This document shows positions 30,546 through 43,800 of a stretch of 64,000 bases of DNA, one piece after another (position 1 is the first letter of the stretch; each line of letters opens with the position of its first letter). A model generated the notes under the pieces. That model saw only the letters and a program-made list of their open reading frames with translations. It was not told where the DNA came from and did not search any database. This DNA comes from Absidia repens (taxonomy: Eukaryota; Mucoromycota; Mucoromycetes; Mucorales; Cunninghamellaceae): contig MCGE01000005.1 of assembly GCA_002105175.1 (NCBI GenBank), positions 1,984,001-2,048,000 of the forward strand, read 5' to 3'. The position numbers and the translations under genes are program-made.

Positions 30546-32558
30546 ATGGCTACTACAGATATGACAACAATATCACCACTTGACCCACTTCTGGAAAACT
30601 TCGGGTGTTACAACGATGACCACCACTCATTCCTGCGTCATGATGACGACTCATGTCTGGACAACCGTCAAGTCTCCACAAACGAGTTGATCAACAAATC
30701 TAGCGGACACTCCAATTTAGCTACCTCTCCTATCTCTAGTCTTTCCTCAGCATCGTCAATGCAAACTTCACGACATTCTTTACATAGCCTTTGGAACAGC
30801 AATGTATCTAGCGAGCATATCTCATCACCGATCGACTCATCATCTACGGCAACATCGTTATGGTCCTATTCCTTAGGTGATCTTCCGCCAGCATATACTA
30901 CCACTTGTGAAAGCGACCAAAAGAAAAAAGGCATGTGTGATTTACAACAACAACGACAACAGTATCAGTCACTAGATTCACTTTCCCAAACTCCGTATCA
31001 TCCGGCATCATATACTCAAACAACACCATCTTTCTTAAATCAATCATCTCACCAAACGGAGAAACAACAGTGGCGTGACCCCAAGGTTAAACCAACAAAC
31101 TCCTGCGTGGATTGGCCATCATCTTCTGGTAATATCTCTTGCCATCCCTTTCGTAATATATGGTCCGCTTCTTCCATGGAACAACAGCAGCCATCCCATC
31201 AACGTCGATTCTCCTTATTTAATGACCGAGTATTAGACAATTCTTCAGAATACGATGCTCGTCAGAGGTAAGTTAAACATTTGTTGAAGAAGGACAGTGA
31301 AGAAGACCATGCATAATCTAATCCTTTATTCTATTGTTTGATGTATTTGTAGAAACTGGGATCAGATTGGTAGTTATGGACGGAGACATTCATTAGCGGG
31401 CCCTTTGACATGCAGATCAGCTAATCATTCTACACACGCTCGTCAGACCTCTCATGGGTTCATGAATCGTGGCTATGCTATGAATGCCATGGACGAACTC
31501 GGCACTTGCACATACGACAACGCTCAGCACTCCCGACGACAACAACTTGTATTGAATAAACGGGTTTTGGATCATATTAATGAATATTTTGGCGGCAGCA
31601 AGGAAGAAAAGAACTACGACCAAGGGGATCATTCTCTGCCATTTTTCACAACAACATACTCTCCGGATCACAGTCAGCAGCAACAAGATGTATCATCCAT
31701 TTCAGCTACAACAATCGGACCTTACTCAAGCAATATGGGCAAGACGATGACTGCGGGTGGTGATGCTGCCAACTATGGATCATCGACGGTGCTCATGGGA
31801 AAAGGAATACCCTTACATCACTTTTTGGACAGCAACACTATGCTATATCGGGTGGAATTCAAGGCTCACCGTACAGATATATACTACACTATGCAGGGGG
31901 AACACATATTACCGCACGTTGGCGACTTGGTGATTGTGGAAGCTGATCGTGGGCATGACCTTGGAAAAGTAATCGCTGTATCGACAGCAAATGATATCTT
32001 GCGACATCAACAACAACATGAAAGTGTGACCACAATCAACACCGATGCTGCCGACATTGGCGAAAACTCTTCCACCGAGGAAGCGATGGTCAAAACTCAC
32101 GATGTAAATGTACTCGAAATGCCACCACCACGATTACCGATCAACGGCATAGAGGACGACCCTGTGACTGGACTTCAACAATGGTATGCTAAACGACTTT
32201 ATCGATTAGCTGATATGGAAGAAAAAAGGTCGCTGGAAACAAAGAAATTGGATGAAGAAAATGCATTGATGGTCTGTCAAACAAAAATACAACAAAAGGA
32301 ATTACCTATGCAAATAGTGAATGCGGAATATCAATGGTAAGGCGCAGGATGGTAAACAGTTAACCAAGGATTTATACTGACGAGCATCTTCTTTTTATTT
32401 TGAATAGGGATAGACGCAAGCTTACTTTTTACTTCGTAGCAGATCAACGCATTGATTTCCGGGAATTGGTTCGCGAATTATTCAAGAATTACAAGACCAG
32501 AATATGGATGTGTGCATTGAAATCAAATTCAAATGGCGATCCTTCTGCAGTTGAATGA
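30546..32558 (+). CDS. PSP1 C-terminal domain protein, three exons
   Basis: A long disordered Ser/Gln/His-rich N-terminal half precedes a PSP1 domain near the C terminus. The start MATTDMTTISPLDPLLENF is chosen because upstream in-frame residues are a hydrophobic low-complexity translation of a T-rich leader. Exons are 30546-31267, 31353-32336 and 32408-32558. The domain includes LYRVEFKAHRTDIYY, GDLVIVEADRGHDLGKVI, and RKLTFYFVADQRIDFREL near the end, which is typical of the family. In budding yeast Psp1 is a poorly understood Asn/Gln-rich protein found in mRNP granules, so a role in RNA granules or regulation is possible here but is inference. Confidence 0.88.
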
Positions 32559-32650
32559 ACAATTGTATTTCCCTTCATCCCCTTACGCAGTATATAGTTA
32601 TCCCTTTTAGCCATAGCCAATACCTTAGTTTTACACACACACACACACAG

Positions 32651-32682
<32 letters not shown>

Positions 32683-32917
32683 GTTTATACATCCACACAA
32701 ATCACAGTTGGACTTTATACTTTATAGTACTCCCTTTTTTAGAACATAATATACTTTTATTGACAAATAAATTGATTTTTACAATATATGAAAAATGGGG
32801 CTTCTATTTCTGATTGATGTTTTGGAGGGTGATATATATAAATGAAGGAATGATATATACTAAATAATAATAATAACAATGCGGAAAAAAAAAAAAAAAA
32901 AAAAAAAAAAAACTATT
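32559..32917. other. Convergent intergenic spacer with microsatellites
   Basis: A CA repeat followed by a TA repeat (about 32631-32681) and a run of 28 A (about 32885-32912) lie between two convergent genes. AATAAA-type signals are present for both strands. There is no gene. Confidence 0.6.
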
Positions 32918-34089
32918 CTACTCAAAAGACGACTTAGGTATGCCAAATTGGATTACGCCCGTAGTCAATTGATCACCATCAAATGCCTCCAATGCCTTGA
33001 GTTCCTGACGAATGAATTGAACGACGTATGCCAAGTCAGTTGCATTATTGGACGTAGGAGCAAAAAGGTTTCTAATTAAATACAAAAAGAAAGACAGAGA
33101 TATATGATGGGTATTTTGACGCACGACTAGAAATACTTGATTTTTTTACCTCCATAAAGCCGCAGCCAGAACCGGATCATCCTTACACATGCCTTCATCA
33201 TAAGCAACTACACCACCGTGGAATTGAGCCACCAAATCCTTGATATAGCTGTCGATCATCCGTTGCTGTGAAATCTGTTGAATGAAAAAAAAAAAAAGAA
33301 ATTTAATAAGTCTACTACCCTAGGTTTGATCTTTTTTTTTTTTTTTTCCTATTTTGTTTTACCCCGTGTTCACGAATCCTAGCTTCAGAATCCTCAAAAA
33401 GCCGGTTGACTACTTCTTGAATATATAGCTTGCCTTGATCATGTGCCCGTAAATGTACCATCAGCATCCATACATGTAATTGGGTCACTGAAAACCATGA
33501 TTGAAAGGTATCAGGTAGATTGCATTCTATATCTCCCCCCAAAAAGATAGAGTGAGTATAAAGCCCATATCAATTGATTGGCAGGTACGTACTATTGACA
33601 TAAAAGTCCTTGTTCAGTTCCATTTGTTGAGCACAAACGTTGTATAGTTCATGGCTCACTCGAATAGCCGTGGATCCAGTTGAGTAATAGCCCAGCATTC
33701 TTGCCATACCGTAGACAAGCTTTTGAGTCGCTTCGCTGTATTTGCTTCCATTCACTTTATCGTCACCTGTTGTTCCCTTTGAGCTTGCAAATCGTATGCT
33801 GTGCCTTGTCTACAAAGGAAGAATCATTGCCGATGAGTACTTACTTTTTCTTTTTTGGCCAAATCATCTATCGTCCCGATTCTTATGATTCTCTTACCAA
33901 TGTTGGAATGAATTGTTTTGTCATGGGGTCAGTCAGTGATGTCATTCTTGTCAAGAGTCTCGAAGCCTAGTAACAAGTATTCATGTTAGCCTCCACTGGT
34001 TGCTTCGTATTGTTTCTTAAATAAAAAATAAAAGGTACAAATTATAATCTTACCCTTATAGTTGGGGTGAGTAATGGACGGGCAATCAT
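32918..34089 (-). CDS. CBP3: Ubiquinol-cytochrome c reductase assembly chaperone, Cbp3/UQCC1-like
   Basis: In yeast Cbp3 with Cbp6 binds mitoribosomes and newly made cytochrome b for complex III assembly. The protein starts MIARPLLTPTIR at 34089, followed through short exons by ASRLLTRMTSL and RHSIRFASSKG, a likely mitochondrial presequence. The Ubiq_cyt_C_chap domain follows: YSEATQKLVYGMARMLGYY, then LPDTFQSWFSVTQLHVWML, NRLFEDSEARIREHG, and MIDSYIKDLVAQFHGGVVAY. It ends PKSSFE at 32918. Five or six exons. The FQSWF/LHVWML blocks are diagnostic. Confidence 0.9.
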
Positions 34090-35089
34090 TGCTGCTATTG
34101 TAAAAGAAAAAGAAAAGAAAAAGCCCCTGTGTTTTTTAAGTCTTATCTCACCAGGTCCTGAATATGACACACAATTTAAATACCGACATCTTTCTCAGGA
34201 TTAAACGGGCAAGGTTCGGGGCACTATCATTTTACACTCCCAAATTCAAAAAATAAAGGGGTATATTGGATTTAAAAAAATGATCTATTGGGTGCCAGAT
34301 GGATTGTTATTATTATTATTATTATTGTTGTTGTTGTTGTTGATGTGTGGGTTTTGATAGGATGGGATTAGACACTCACCGTATTTTACACTCTGGTGGT
34401 GACACCTCTGCCAGTGTTTTTTCTTTGAGGGGTGGAGTATGGGTATTCATATATATCCCATTTCGCACTTTGGTGGGCATCTCCTCAGAAGTTCACTAAT
34501 TTGCGTTTGGGAGTTTATGGGAAGGGCTCATTATTATTATTATACTATACCTAATAAAAACAATAAACTGCTGTGGACACAATGTCAAGTCAAGCGAAGG
34601 CTATAATATTTTTTAGAGAAGATTGCGCTGGTGGCATAGCCCAAGTTCATTTGTATTGATTAGTTGAGCAACCATATGCTTACATTTCATATTAAATGAT
34701 CCAGGGCTGCCAACCAGTCGCTTGGGTTTTAAAACGCGGTGAGCAAATGTAGACAATGGGGAGAACTAAAAAGCAGGTGCTCGAGAAGGCACTAACAAAA
34801 AAATCAACAATAACGACAGTTCTAACTATCATATGGGTCATAGAATGGTTAACCAACAAAAAAATATATTTTACTGAAATATATTGATAGGTACTAAGAC
34901 TAAAGAAGGAGGGTCATTATAGCAAGAAACTTAATGGAAGGGTCTAACGGAGGTAGCATGTAGGATATTCACACGGAGACTAATGATACTTCAGAGGAAT
35001 AGTCAGCTTTAATCTAAAGGCGCGATCACAAAAAGGTATGACGGCGCAAGGCGTAATAAAGACTGGAGGGACATTTTTTTCAATAAAGT

Positions 35090-35500
35090 ATGTACAGAGA
35101 GGCACATTTTATTCAGATGCAGAAACAAGCTATGAACAAACTACTATACTATGTTAATTGTGGCTTCCAAAAACCAACTAATGGTGCCGCCAGATTCTAG
35201 ATCCAAAATGAAAGGGTTTCCCCATGCATCTTGTAATCCCTGAGCAGGAAACCCTTCTAAAGTAGTCCTGACACTAATATAAGATTATTATAACCCCCAG
35301 AAAAATTAAAATGGTGAAGAAAAAAGGAAGGAAAAAAAAATTGAAGAAAATAAATATTCACGTGGGCGGGATTTGAAATGTATTTTTTTTGTGGTGGCTC
35401 GAAGAAACGACCAAGGTGGATGGACAAGAAAATAAGAAGGGATGAACGTTTAAAAATAAGCAGTAATGGAATCACAAAAATGTAATAGTTGGAGCACATT
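35090..35500 (+). repeat. Dispersed repeat R1, copy e
   Basis: Same landmarks and orientation as copy a: ATCCAAAATGAAAGGGTTTC, CCCCATGCATCTTGTAATCC, TAGTCCTGACACTAATATAA, an A/G-rich tract and GGCGGGATTTGAAATG. Confidence 0.65.
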
Positions 35501-35986
35501 GGAAAGTTTGGGAAGAAAGTACTTGTTCAACAAAAAATGACCTAGACCAGATTTTCTCACAGACAGTACATATGCTTGAAAATAAGATGCCAACCAAAAG
35601 CAAAAAAAAAAAAATGAAAATCAAAAATCAAAATAAAGATCCAATGGAAACGGAATTTTGTGTCATGCTGGATCAAAATAACAAGAAGACAAGACCTATG
35701 AGATGATGAAGATAATATGTATGCCATAGCAGGTAAGTAAATACATTAACATGCATTTCAAAACATGATACAAGTAAAGACAAAAATACGGTGACTACAG
35801 TACAATCTTTTTATTTTACTTATCAATTGAAAGGATCATAGTTCATCTAACTAACGAGCCAGCTTAATTCCGAAGCGTAAAGTGGGGATTGTCCCGGGTA
35901 TTGCCCGATAAAACATGCAGTGGTCACTCCAAAGCGTCTGTAATCCCACTAATATCTAGTATAAATAATTTTATGAGCTGCAACGT

Positions 35987-36184
35987 TTAGCCGCTCAATT
36001 TGGTTAATATTTGAGCACTATTGACTAGCATTTTTACCTGCCCCCCCCCAAATTCCTGTCCAAGAGTACTCATGAATACTGCATATTTTTCCCTCGACAC
36101 ATCCAATATTTTCTTGAGCTCATTTAACACACACGATCGATTATCATAAAATATTGAGATACCGAAAAGTCCTGGGGTGTCCAA
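35987..36184 (-). pseudogene. Short open frame, possible gene fragment
   Basis: A 65-codon minus-strand frame begins MDTPGLFGISIFYD and continues ELKKILDVSREKY and STLGQEFGGGQV. Its composition is protein-like rather than low-complexity, but I do not recognise it and no flanking exons are evident. It could be a remnant of a transposon or captured gene. Confidence 0.3.
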
Positions 36185-36401
36185 ATAGCAAGCCCTTAGA
36201 TTTCAAAAAAAATATACGGTGACTCCAACTACAATTTATGCTCGATATATCAAGATATATATTTCCATGAATATAAATTGTCCCAAGATATAACCCCGAC
36301 ATCACTTCAAAAACCGCGAGCCTCCCTCTTTCCCTAAAAAGACGTGACTGATTTACGGTCTTTCTATTTTTTTTTTTCTTTTTCTTTTTGCTGTCTTAGC
36401 A

Positions 36402-37589
36402 TTGGATATGTTACGACATTTATATAAGCAAGCACGCCTTGATGTACGGAGGTCATGGATATCGACGAAACCAACAATACAATGGAAAAAACCAATGTCA
36501 ACAACAGCAACATCGGTGATACCTCGCCTCGTACAAGAACATCAGTCAGTATCGTCTGTTATTGAGAAATTAACCGAGTCGCAAGGACTGACAAACAACA
36601 CAGGCAATGAATTACTGGGTCATTATGCCACACAAGGGCATTGGCAAGAGGCGCAAGAGGTATATGATCAAGTCTTCAGATATGCGGCCAGCAGCAGCAG
36701 CAGCAGCACCAAAAACAACAACAAGGGGAATGAAGATATGCTCCGGTCATCGATGACGACGTACGGGTTACTGATGGAAGCCTACATTCGTGGGGACAGT
36801 GTGGATGAAGCCATGGATATATACTATAGTCTGAAGGATTACATGGAAATGCAACCCGTAACGGCACAACAAAAGGGACTCTTGTTTGATACTCGTTTTT
36901 ATACCCGACTGATCACGACGTTGACGAACCATACCGCCATTGCCACTGACAGCGGAGACGATTGGGTATCACCTCATCTTGGCTATACGGTAGATGATGG
37001 AGCAGAGGAAATCATGAATGTGGAGATGGATAGTTCCAGGGGATTACGACTGGCGATCACATTATTCCAAGATATGCGACAACAAGGCTTACCGGCGGAT
37101 CAGGCGATTTACCTGTCATTACTGGCTCGATGTGGACAAGAAAAGGACGGGTATTATTTACAGCAAGTGCATCAATATTTACGCATGGATGATGGTATTG
37201 AATTGGATGAAGCGATGGCGTATGGACTGATGGATGCATATCGGCGGGTTGGCGACGAAGACGCGATGGTATTTGAGCTCTGGGAAAATATAGGTGACAG
37301 CAACAGCAATAGCAAAATGCTCGACTTGGTTTTGGACCTGTGCCGGGAAAAGAAATACAAACATCATGCAGCTAGGATATGGATCCAATTAGGACCTGAA
37401 CAAAGGACCCCTACCAGCTATCGCCAGATCGTCGCCTGTCTTTGTGAATCCGGGGAATGGCAACAAGCAAAAGAACTTTTGGTGGATTTAGGCAAGGATC
37501 GGCCGGGATATACTGACTTGGTGGAACTACTTGTGGAGTATGGCCATCAACAAGGAGTTCAAGCTGACCAATGGAATGATTTAGTATAG
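36402..37589 (+). CDS. Pentatricopeptide-repeat protein, probably mitochondrial
   Basis: A single-exon gene of 395 codons. The N terminus (MDMLRHLYKQARLDVRRSW, then KKPMSTTATSV) is basic and looks like a mitochondrial presequence. Helical hairpin repeats of PPR type are visible: YGLLMEAYIRGDSVDEAMDI, ITLFQDMRQQGLPADQAIYL, and AYGLMDAYRRVGDEDAM. A Ser homopolymer with an Asn-rich patch (encoded near 36690-36730) interrupts the first part. PPR proteins bind organellar RNA and act in its processing or translation; the exact target cannot be inferred. Confidence 0.8.
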   Translation: MDMLRHLYKQARLDVRRSWISTKPTIQWKKPMSTTATSVIPRLVQEHQSVSSVIEKLTESQGLTNNTGNELLGHYATQGHWQEAQEVYDQVFRYAASSSSSSTKNNNKGNEDMLRSSMTTYGLLMEAYIRGDSVDEAMDIYYSLKDYMEMQPVTAQQKGLLFDTRFYTRLITTLTNHTAIATDSGDDWVSPHLGYTVDDGAEEIMNVEMDSSRGLRLAITLFQDMRQQGLPADQAIYLSLLARCGQEKDGYYLQQVHQYLRMDDGIELDEAMAYGLMDAYRRVGDEDAMVFELWENIGDSNSNSKMLDLVLDLCREKKYKHHAARIWIQLGPEQRTPTSYRQIVACLCESGEWQQAKELLVDLGKDRPGYTDLVELLVEYGHQQGVQADQWNDLV

Positions 37590-37830
37590 ATGATTTTTAA
37601 TAGATTTGTAGTGTAGTATTATATATATTGTTTTGTGATCAATGGTTTATCTTGAAATAATAAAGAACTCCTTTTTTCTCTTTCTCCCTTTGTTGTTAGA
37701 ATGGAATTCCCAATCCCTCCTCCCTCTTTTTATTTTTATTATTATTTAGCGTCCTTTTATTTTTTCCCTTCTTTTCCCTTCTTTTACTTTTTATTTTTTA
37801 CTTTATCATCAAATCATCAATCATACTACC
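37590..37830. other. Intergenic: PPR 3' end and septin leader
   Basis: An AATAAAG signal at about 37658 probably ends the PPR mRNA. The T/C-rich stretch after it is the leader of the septin gene. Confidence 0.5.
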
Positions 37831-39944
37831 ATGACTCATGTAAATAATACACTTTGTATCCACCTTCTTTTATTTTTTACATTTATTTTTATTTTAAAAA
37901 ATGCTAACATTCTCATTTTACTATGTAGAGACTTGGTGGACGTAGAAAGAATGTGAAGAAAGGGTTCCAATTTACCTTAATGGTAGTGGGTAAGTGAGGA
38001 TTTTTTCATGCTTACAATTTGAAATAGACTATTTATACCATCTTTTGTATTAAAGGTGCATCTGGTGTTGGGAGAACTACGTTTGTGAACACTCTTTGTG
38101 ATTCAAACGTACTTGCCAAAAAGATATGTGATAATCCAGAAGAAGCGCATAATGAAGAAGGTATCACCATCAAGCCTGTGTCTGTAGGTAAGGCTTTTAC
38201 ATATTTGAAAAAATATTCATATATATGAGCATCTCATGTTTGACCTTGTCTCTTTCTTCTCCTTGACCTGCTTTCTCCTTCCCCCTTTCTTTTTCTCCTT
38301 GAACTATATTTTCCTATTCTTTATTCCTCTCCCCTCACTTTTTTCCCTTCATTGCTTCATATACCTTTTTTTTATGTCCTTACTAATTCAATTTTTTACT
38401 CTCTATTGCTCGCTAAATTTATGTATATATATAATTAGAACTGGATGAAGATGGCGTTAGGTAAGCTGCTTTTCCATAAAAGAATAAGACAGTTGCAGTA
38501 CAATCATGCATTGAACGGATGCGGGGAATTCAGGGGACATATTTGAAGGGGCGACACTCACACAATTTTGCTTTTTCTATTTTTTTTTGTCTCCCCCTTC
38601 TCTCTCTATTTTTTCCCTCCCACCATTGATTCATGTTTGGAGTAGAATATCCTTAACCATTGTAGATACTCCTGGATTTGGCGATAATATTGACAATGGC
38701 CATTGCTTCCAAGAAATTGTAGGCTATCTTGAACGACAATATGATGACATTTTGGCTGAAGAATCACGTATCAAGCGTAATCCTCGTTTCCGTGACAATC
38801 GAGTCCATGCATTGCTTTACTTCATTTCCCCTACTGGTCATGCGTACGTAAATTTTTATGATTATATGAGTAATACACACTTCGCTCACCTTCTTCTTCC
38901 TTAGTCTCCGTGAAATTGATATTGAACTGATGCGTCGTCTAAGTCCCCGCGTTAATGTAATTCCTGTGGTGGGTCGTGCAGACTCTTTGACTCCTCAAGA
39001 ACTCAAAGATTTTAAGAGAAGGGTATGTTATACTGGCGCCGAAAGCTGGGAAACAGGAACTGATGTATTGACCTTCGATTTTCAACTTTTTTTTTATCGA
39101 CTATAGATCATGGAAGATATCGAACACTACAATATTCCTATCTACAACTTCCCATATGACGTTGAAGAAGATGATGAAGATACCATCGAAGAAAATAGCG
39201 AATTGCGTGCTCTGCTTCCCTTCTCCATTATTGGTAGCGACGAAGAAATTGTAGTTGGAGGTCGTACTGTGCGGGGTCGACAATATCCTTGGGGTGCGGT
39301 CGAAGGTAAAGCAGCAGGATGACTATAGAATCGAGAGGGCGCGTGTGTGTGTTTGTGTGTGTGTATAAGTATATATGAATACTCACATTTCTTTTTTGTT
39401 GTTTTAGTGGATAATCCCCAACACTCCGACTTTGCTCGTTTGCGTTCTGCCCTTTTAAGTACGCATCTTCAAGATTTAAAAGAAATCACGCATGATTTCT
39501 TGTATGAAAACTATCGAACTGAAAAACTTAGTCGAACCGTCAATGGAGACGAACAAGAGTAAATACTGTTGGAAAACAAAGATGTAGCTGCGATTGAATG
39601 ATCGACTCACTCATGTTGGTTTGCTTTATTTTGTAATACTTAGTGATGGTGCTGGAAATGGGGAAGATATGGCCAGTCAAAACGTCCGGATGAAAGAAGA
39701 GCAGTTGCGAAAGGAAGAAGAAAAGGTAAGTCATGTTTTACATCAAGAAACAAGAAATGAATAAAAAAAAATAGAGAGGGTTTGTTGTAACTCTTAAAAT
39801 AATCTATTAACGCTTTAGTTACGTGAAATCGAATTGAAGGTACAACGGGAAATCGAAGAAAAACGGACCGAATTGCTGAACAAGGAAGAAGCATTACGAA
39901 GCCTGGAAACAAGATTGGCCCAAGCTCAGATCTCGGATGCTTAG
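37831..39944 (+). CDS. Septin GTPase, Cdc11/AspA-like, multi-exon
   Basis: Septins are filament-forming GTPases at septa, branch points and hyphal necks. A 9-nt first coding exon (ATG ACT CAT, 37831-37839) joins RLGGRRKNVKKGFQFT. The G1 motif GASGVGRTTFVNTLC is of the RTTF type found in the Cdc11/AspA group. G3 is DTPGFGDNID and G4 is VVGRADSLT, both in later exons. The septin unique element includes [20 protein letters not shown] and FARLRSALLSTHLQDL. The C-terminal coiled coil (KEEQLRKEEEKLREIELKVQ) ends AQISDA at 39944. About nine exons, one of only about 23 nt (near 38439-38460). Classification within septin groups is by motif only. Confidence 0.93.
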
Positions 39945-40491
39945 TATTAGTTTAGTATTGGTGTTCAATGTTCGTATTATTTTATCATTAGCTCTTTACT
40001 CTCATGTCTGTCTTCTATTATTCCATTAGATCCCATGTCTTTCTCCCCTCTTTTCCCCTTCTTCCTCTTAGCTCGCTGTTTTCAATTTTTACCCTTTTTT
40101 TTTTTTCCTACCTTCGCCTTTCTATCCTATTTACTTTGATTAATATCTTCCTTTGTTTTTAACTCATAAAAAACTCATCTTTATTATTATTAAAAACTGT
40201 GTTTGCTGTGCCTGGCATGACAAATATTTGACTTTCCGCCATTACCATCTTCACGACCCTACAATTATATCAAGCAGATAAGACGCTTGACTCATCGTTC
40301 TGTTTCTATCTGTTTATTTTTTATTTTTTTTATCTTTGTTAGTGGATAACAGTCGATCTACACAATTTGGAACTGATTAAACTGGATACAGCTATTAGAC
40401 CCCTCCCCTTTGTAGTTTTGAATTCCATTTTTAGTTTCTTTTTATATCTTCTATATAAATATTTATACTTGGTGTTAGGCCACTTGCCTCC

Positions 40492-40531
<40 letters not shown>

Positions 40532-40808
40532 ATTGTGCCCTTCGTTCCTATACATGAATATGATAAAACAATAAAAAACATATTTGGATTATAGAGAAGT
40601 TTGTATATATGTGTGTGTATGTGTGTATGTGGGGATCTTATAGAGACTTTGAACTAGCAGTGTCACTGTGGTGTTTTAGATGGATAGGCTGTCCCTTTTT
40701 TTGGCCTCGATTTTTTCAAGCTCCACCGGATTTTCTTTTTCTTTTTTTCTTCCCTTTTTTTTCTTTCTTTTTTTGAATAATGCACCATCCAACGTTTGGG
40801 ATATTATC
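39945..40808. other. Intergenic with long T tract
   Basis: This lies between the septin and the sorting nexin. It includes a run of 32 T (about 40496-40527), TG repeats near 40609-40630 and a T/C-rich leader. An upstream in-frame ATG at 40680 could extend the next protein but would add a T-tract-encoded Phe/Ser sequence. Confidence 0.5.
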
Positions 40809-43800
40809 ATGATGTCAAGTCTTTATTCTTCCAAAAAGCTTTTTATCATACTGTCGATCCTTTGTCTATCGCTTGAATACTACTGGCCCTATACCCTATA
40901 CTCACTCGTTTATATCATTCGACTTGGCATTCTCAGTTTATGGGGCTTGCTAGTATTGAACCTCTTTGTACTATATATCTATGTCAAGTACTTCATCTCA
41001 CCTACTCGTGTTGGTCAAGACAGTCGCAACAAGCTCGACCTGGAGGATTTCCGACCTTTCCGATTCACTCAAAAACATCTGTGGTCTCGACTAGAGCAAC
41101 AACGGGAGCACGAAAATGACTTGACTTCTTTACCTAAACTTTGCGATGACAACAATGCTGCCATCTCTGCAGCGTTTGACGAACTCCTATCATATGTACT
41201 CCGCGACTTTATCCAATCTTGGTTCGACAATCTATCACCACAAGAACACTCCTTCCCAAAGTCTGTAGACGACATCATTCGGTCAGCTGCTTTGGAGTTG
41301 AAACGCCGGCTGACCCAAGTAGACAGCTTATCAGTACTACTTCATCGGCTGATCCCTCGCATCACCGCACACATCTCTGAATTCCGTGCTTCTGAAGTTG
41401 CTCTCCGTGGACGTTTTCTGGAACGCACTGTAACCGAGTCGGATGAGCTGGATCTCTTATTGGCGTCCCATTATGCTGGTGGCAAACTGCATCCCGCCTT
41501 GACCACAGCCGCTGTCACCACCACCAAACCCACAGAAGTCGCTTACCTACGCCAACTTGTCGATCGTCTGTTGCCCAAGCTATTGAACTCTGAGCAGGTC
41601 GCTTGTGCTCCTGTCCGTGTCATCATCCGTGAAATCGCTACATGTGCTCTCCTCCAACCCACTATGAGTATGCTTGCCGATCCTGATTTCTGGAATCAAA
41701 CCATTGATACTCAGGTATGTTATCGTGAAAAGTTATTATTTTGATGTCTATAGATTCATTGCATGACTGATTCGTGTCCTTTTTTATTTATTGTTTGTAG
41801 CTGGGAATGGCACTACGGGAACAGTAAGTAAAACATAAAAGGAGAATCATATGAAAGTGTCTGCATTACTGACCCTCAACTTTTTATACTATTATTACTA
41901 TTGCTATTCTTAGAAAAATGGTACGGCAATTACGAGAAGTATTGGATCGACATTCAAGCGACATTGATATCTTGAACGAACTTATGGCCTCGGATCCCGC
42001 CAATTTGATGAACTCTACCGCCACACCCTCGTCCTCATTCTCATCAAGCAAGCAAGAACAAGATTTTGGCGGCAGCAGCACCAGCGACAACAACGACAAC
42101 AACAATAACAACAGCAACAACAAACAACAACGGCGTATGGATCCTATCAGTCAGTTTTCGTCGGCTTTTTTGGGGATGGATATGGACGATGATGTTGCTT
42201 GGGATGATCAAGATTTTGATCCTGAAAAACCAAAAAAACGGCAAAACTTTGGAAGCTCACGTATGGGTCGGCGGACGTTTCAGGAATTTTTGAAAATGAT
42301 TGAAGAAGAAAAAAACCTGCTGGATCTGAAACGTGCAAGAAACGATGTGGTGACTCAACTACGGAAAAAGAAGGCTTTGATATGTAAGCTTATTATGCGA
42401 ATGAGGGCGGTATTGTCCGTAAGATCGGTATCTAACCTTTTGCCTTTATTGGCGTAATAGTGGATCGGGATCCAGAAGAAGTGGTCGATGGTGAAAAAGT
42501 GGAAGATTTGATTGTTTATGTCAACCGACTTGGAGTGGCAAAGAAAAGGGTGGACAAACGGATTGCAACTTTATCTGGTGAACATGTCGATTTCGTAAGT
42601 AGGCATTAGCTCAAAACGATTTAGAAAGTTATAAGCTTATTTTTTTTTTTTTTTTTTTACTTCATGGATAGAAAACATCGGCTTCTCAGTTTTTTGGTGT
42701 ACGAAAACAACGACCGAAACAACTACCACAAACATCCGGATTCACATTGCATGATATCTTGACCAACACAGCAGGCTTGTCTTATTTTATGGAATTTATG
42801 GACCGACGTGGCGACATGGTCAAGCTCCAATTCTGGTTGATTGTTGAAGGATTCCGTAGCTCTGATAACGATGGGGCCAAGCGTGATGATCGTACTTTTT
42901 TACAAGATGTCAAAATGGTTTATGAAATGTACTTTGCGTCAACATCACCACATCGTTTAGCCATCACTGATCATCTGGACAAGGACCTTTTACAATCCAT
43001 TCAACATGCGCAACAGGAGGTCATGGGTGGTGCGGATAATGCTGCTCAATGGGGACAAGCTATGCAGGAAATGCAAGACCAATTATATCGGATTCAACAA
43101 CATGTCTTATGGCAATTGGAAAAGGAACACTTCCCTTATTTCAAAAGATCGGATCTCTACTTCAAATTTTTGGCATCTTCGCCTACTCCGGACGTTCCTC
43201 CACCTGGTCGACGAAGTTTGGATGATACCTCTTTGTACAGACGCTCTTCTTCTGTTGGTCAAAAACAGCAACACCATCATCGACCCTCAAGCCACGGCAG
43301 CAATTTTCCGCAGCATCCTAGTAGCGACAATAGTAGCAGCACTAGCACTCACCAACTCTCTCCTCCACAATCGACGGTTTCTTTGGGAATCGAACGTTCT
43401 TTATCGGCACGAATGACAACAAAACGCACAGCTTCATGGATAAGGCGGGACTCAGGCCAAAAGGCAGATTCAGATACGGAAATCAGTACCCGGGAAAAAA
43501 AGCGACCATCAATATCAGTATCTACCGTCGGCGATGGCAGTGGACTCTTGCACCAGGGTTCTGAAAACGATGCTTCTCTTACCACATCTCCCTCCTTGAC
43601 AACTTCTCTGAATCAAGGGACCCACACTCGCACTTATTCGGATACTGTTTCTGCAGGTGGTGGCACATCATCAAAGTTTTTATCTTTTGGACGTGTGCTT
43701 GGATCAGCCAATGACTGGTGGCGAGCGACTGATTTCGGTGGAGTGTCATCACAACAACACAAGGCGCCAAGTATCAAGCGAAGCTCACTTCAAGGCTCTG

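Larger units (their letters stand above)
34090..36401. other. Repeat island without supported genes
   Basis: The region holds an ATT/GTT trinucleotide run (about 34307-34341), a CATTTCGCACTTTGGTGGGC motif at about 34459-34478, and repeat R1 copy e (about 35090-35420). One short minus-strand open frame (36184-35987) is listed separately. No other gene is seen. Confidence 0.6.

Noticed and set aside
40680..40808. Upstream in-frame ATG for the sorting nexin
   Set aside because: It would add about 43 residues of Phe/Ser encoded by a T/C-rich leader, atypical for this family; the start at 40809 is preferred.
42044..42338. Antisense and alternate-frame open frames within the sorting nexin and other genes
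   Set aside because: They lack start context and splice logic and overlap strong domain-coding frames.
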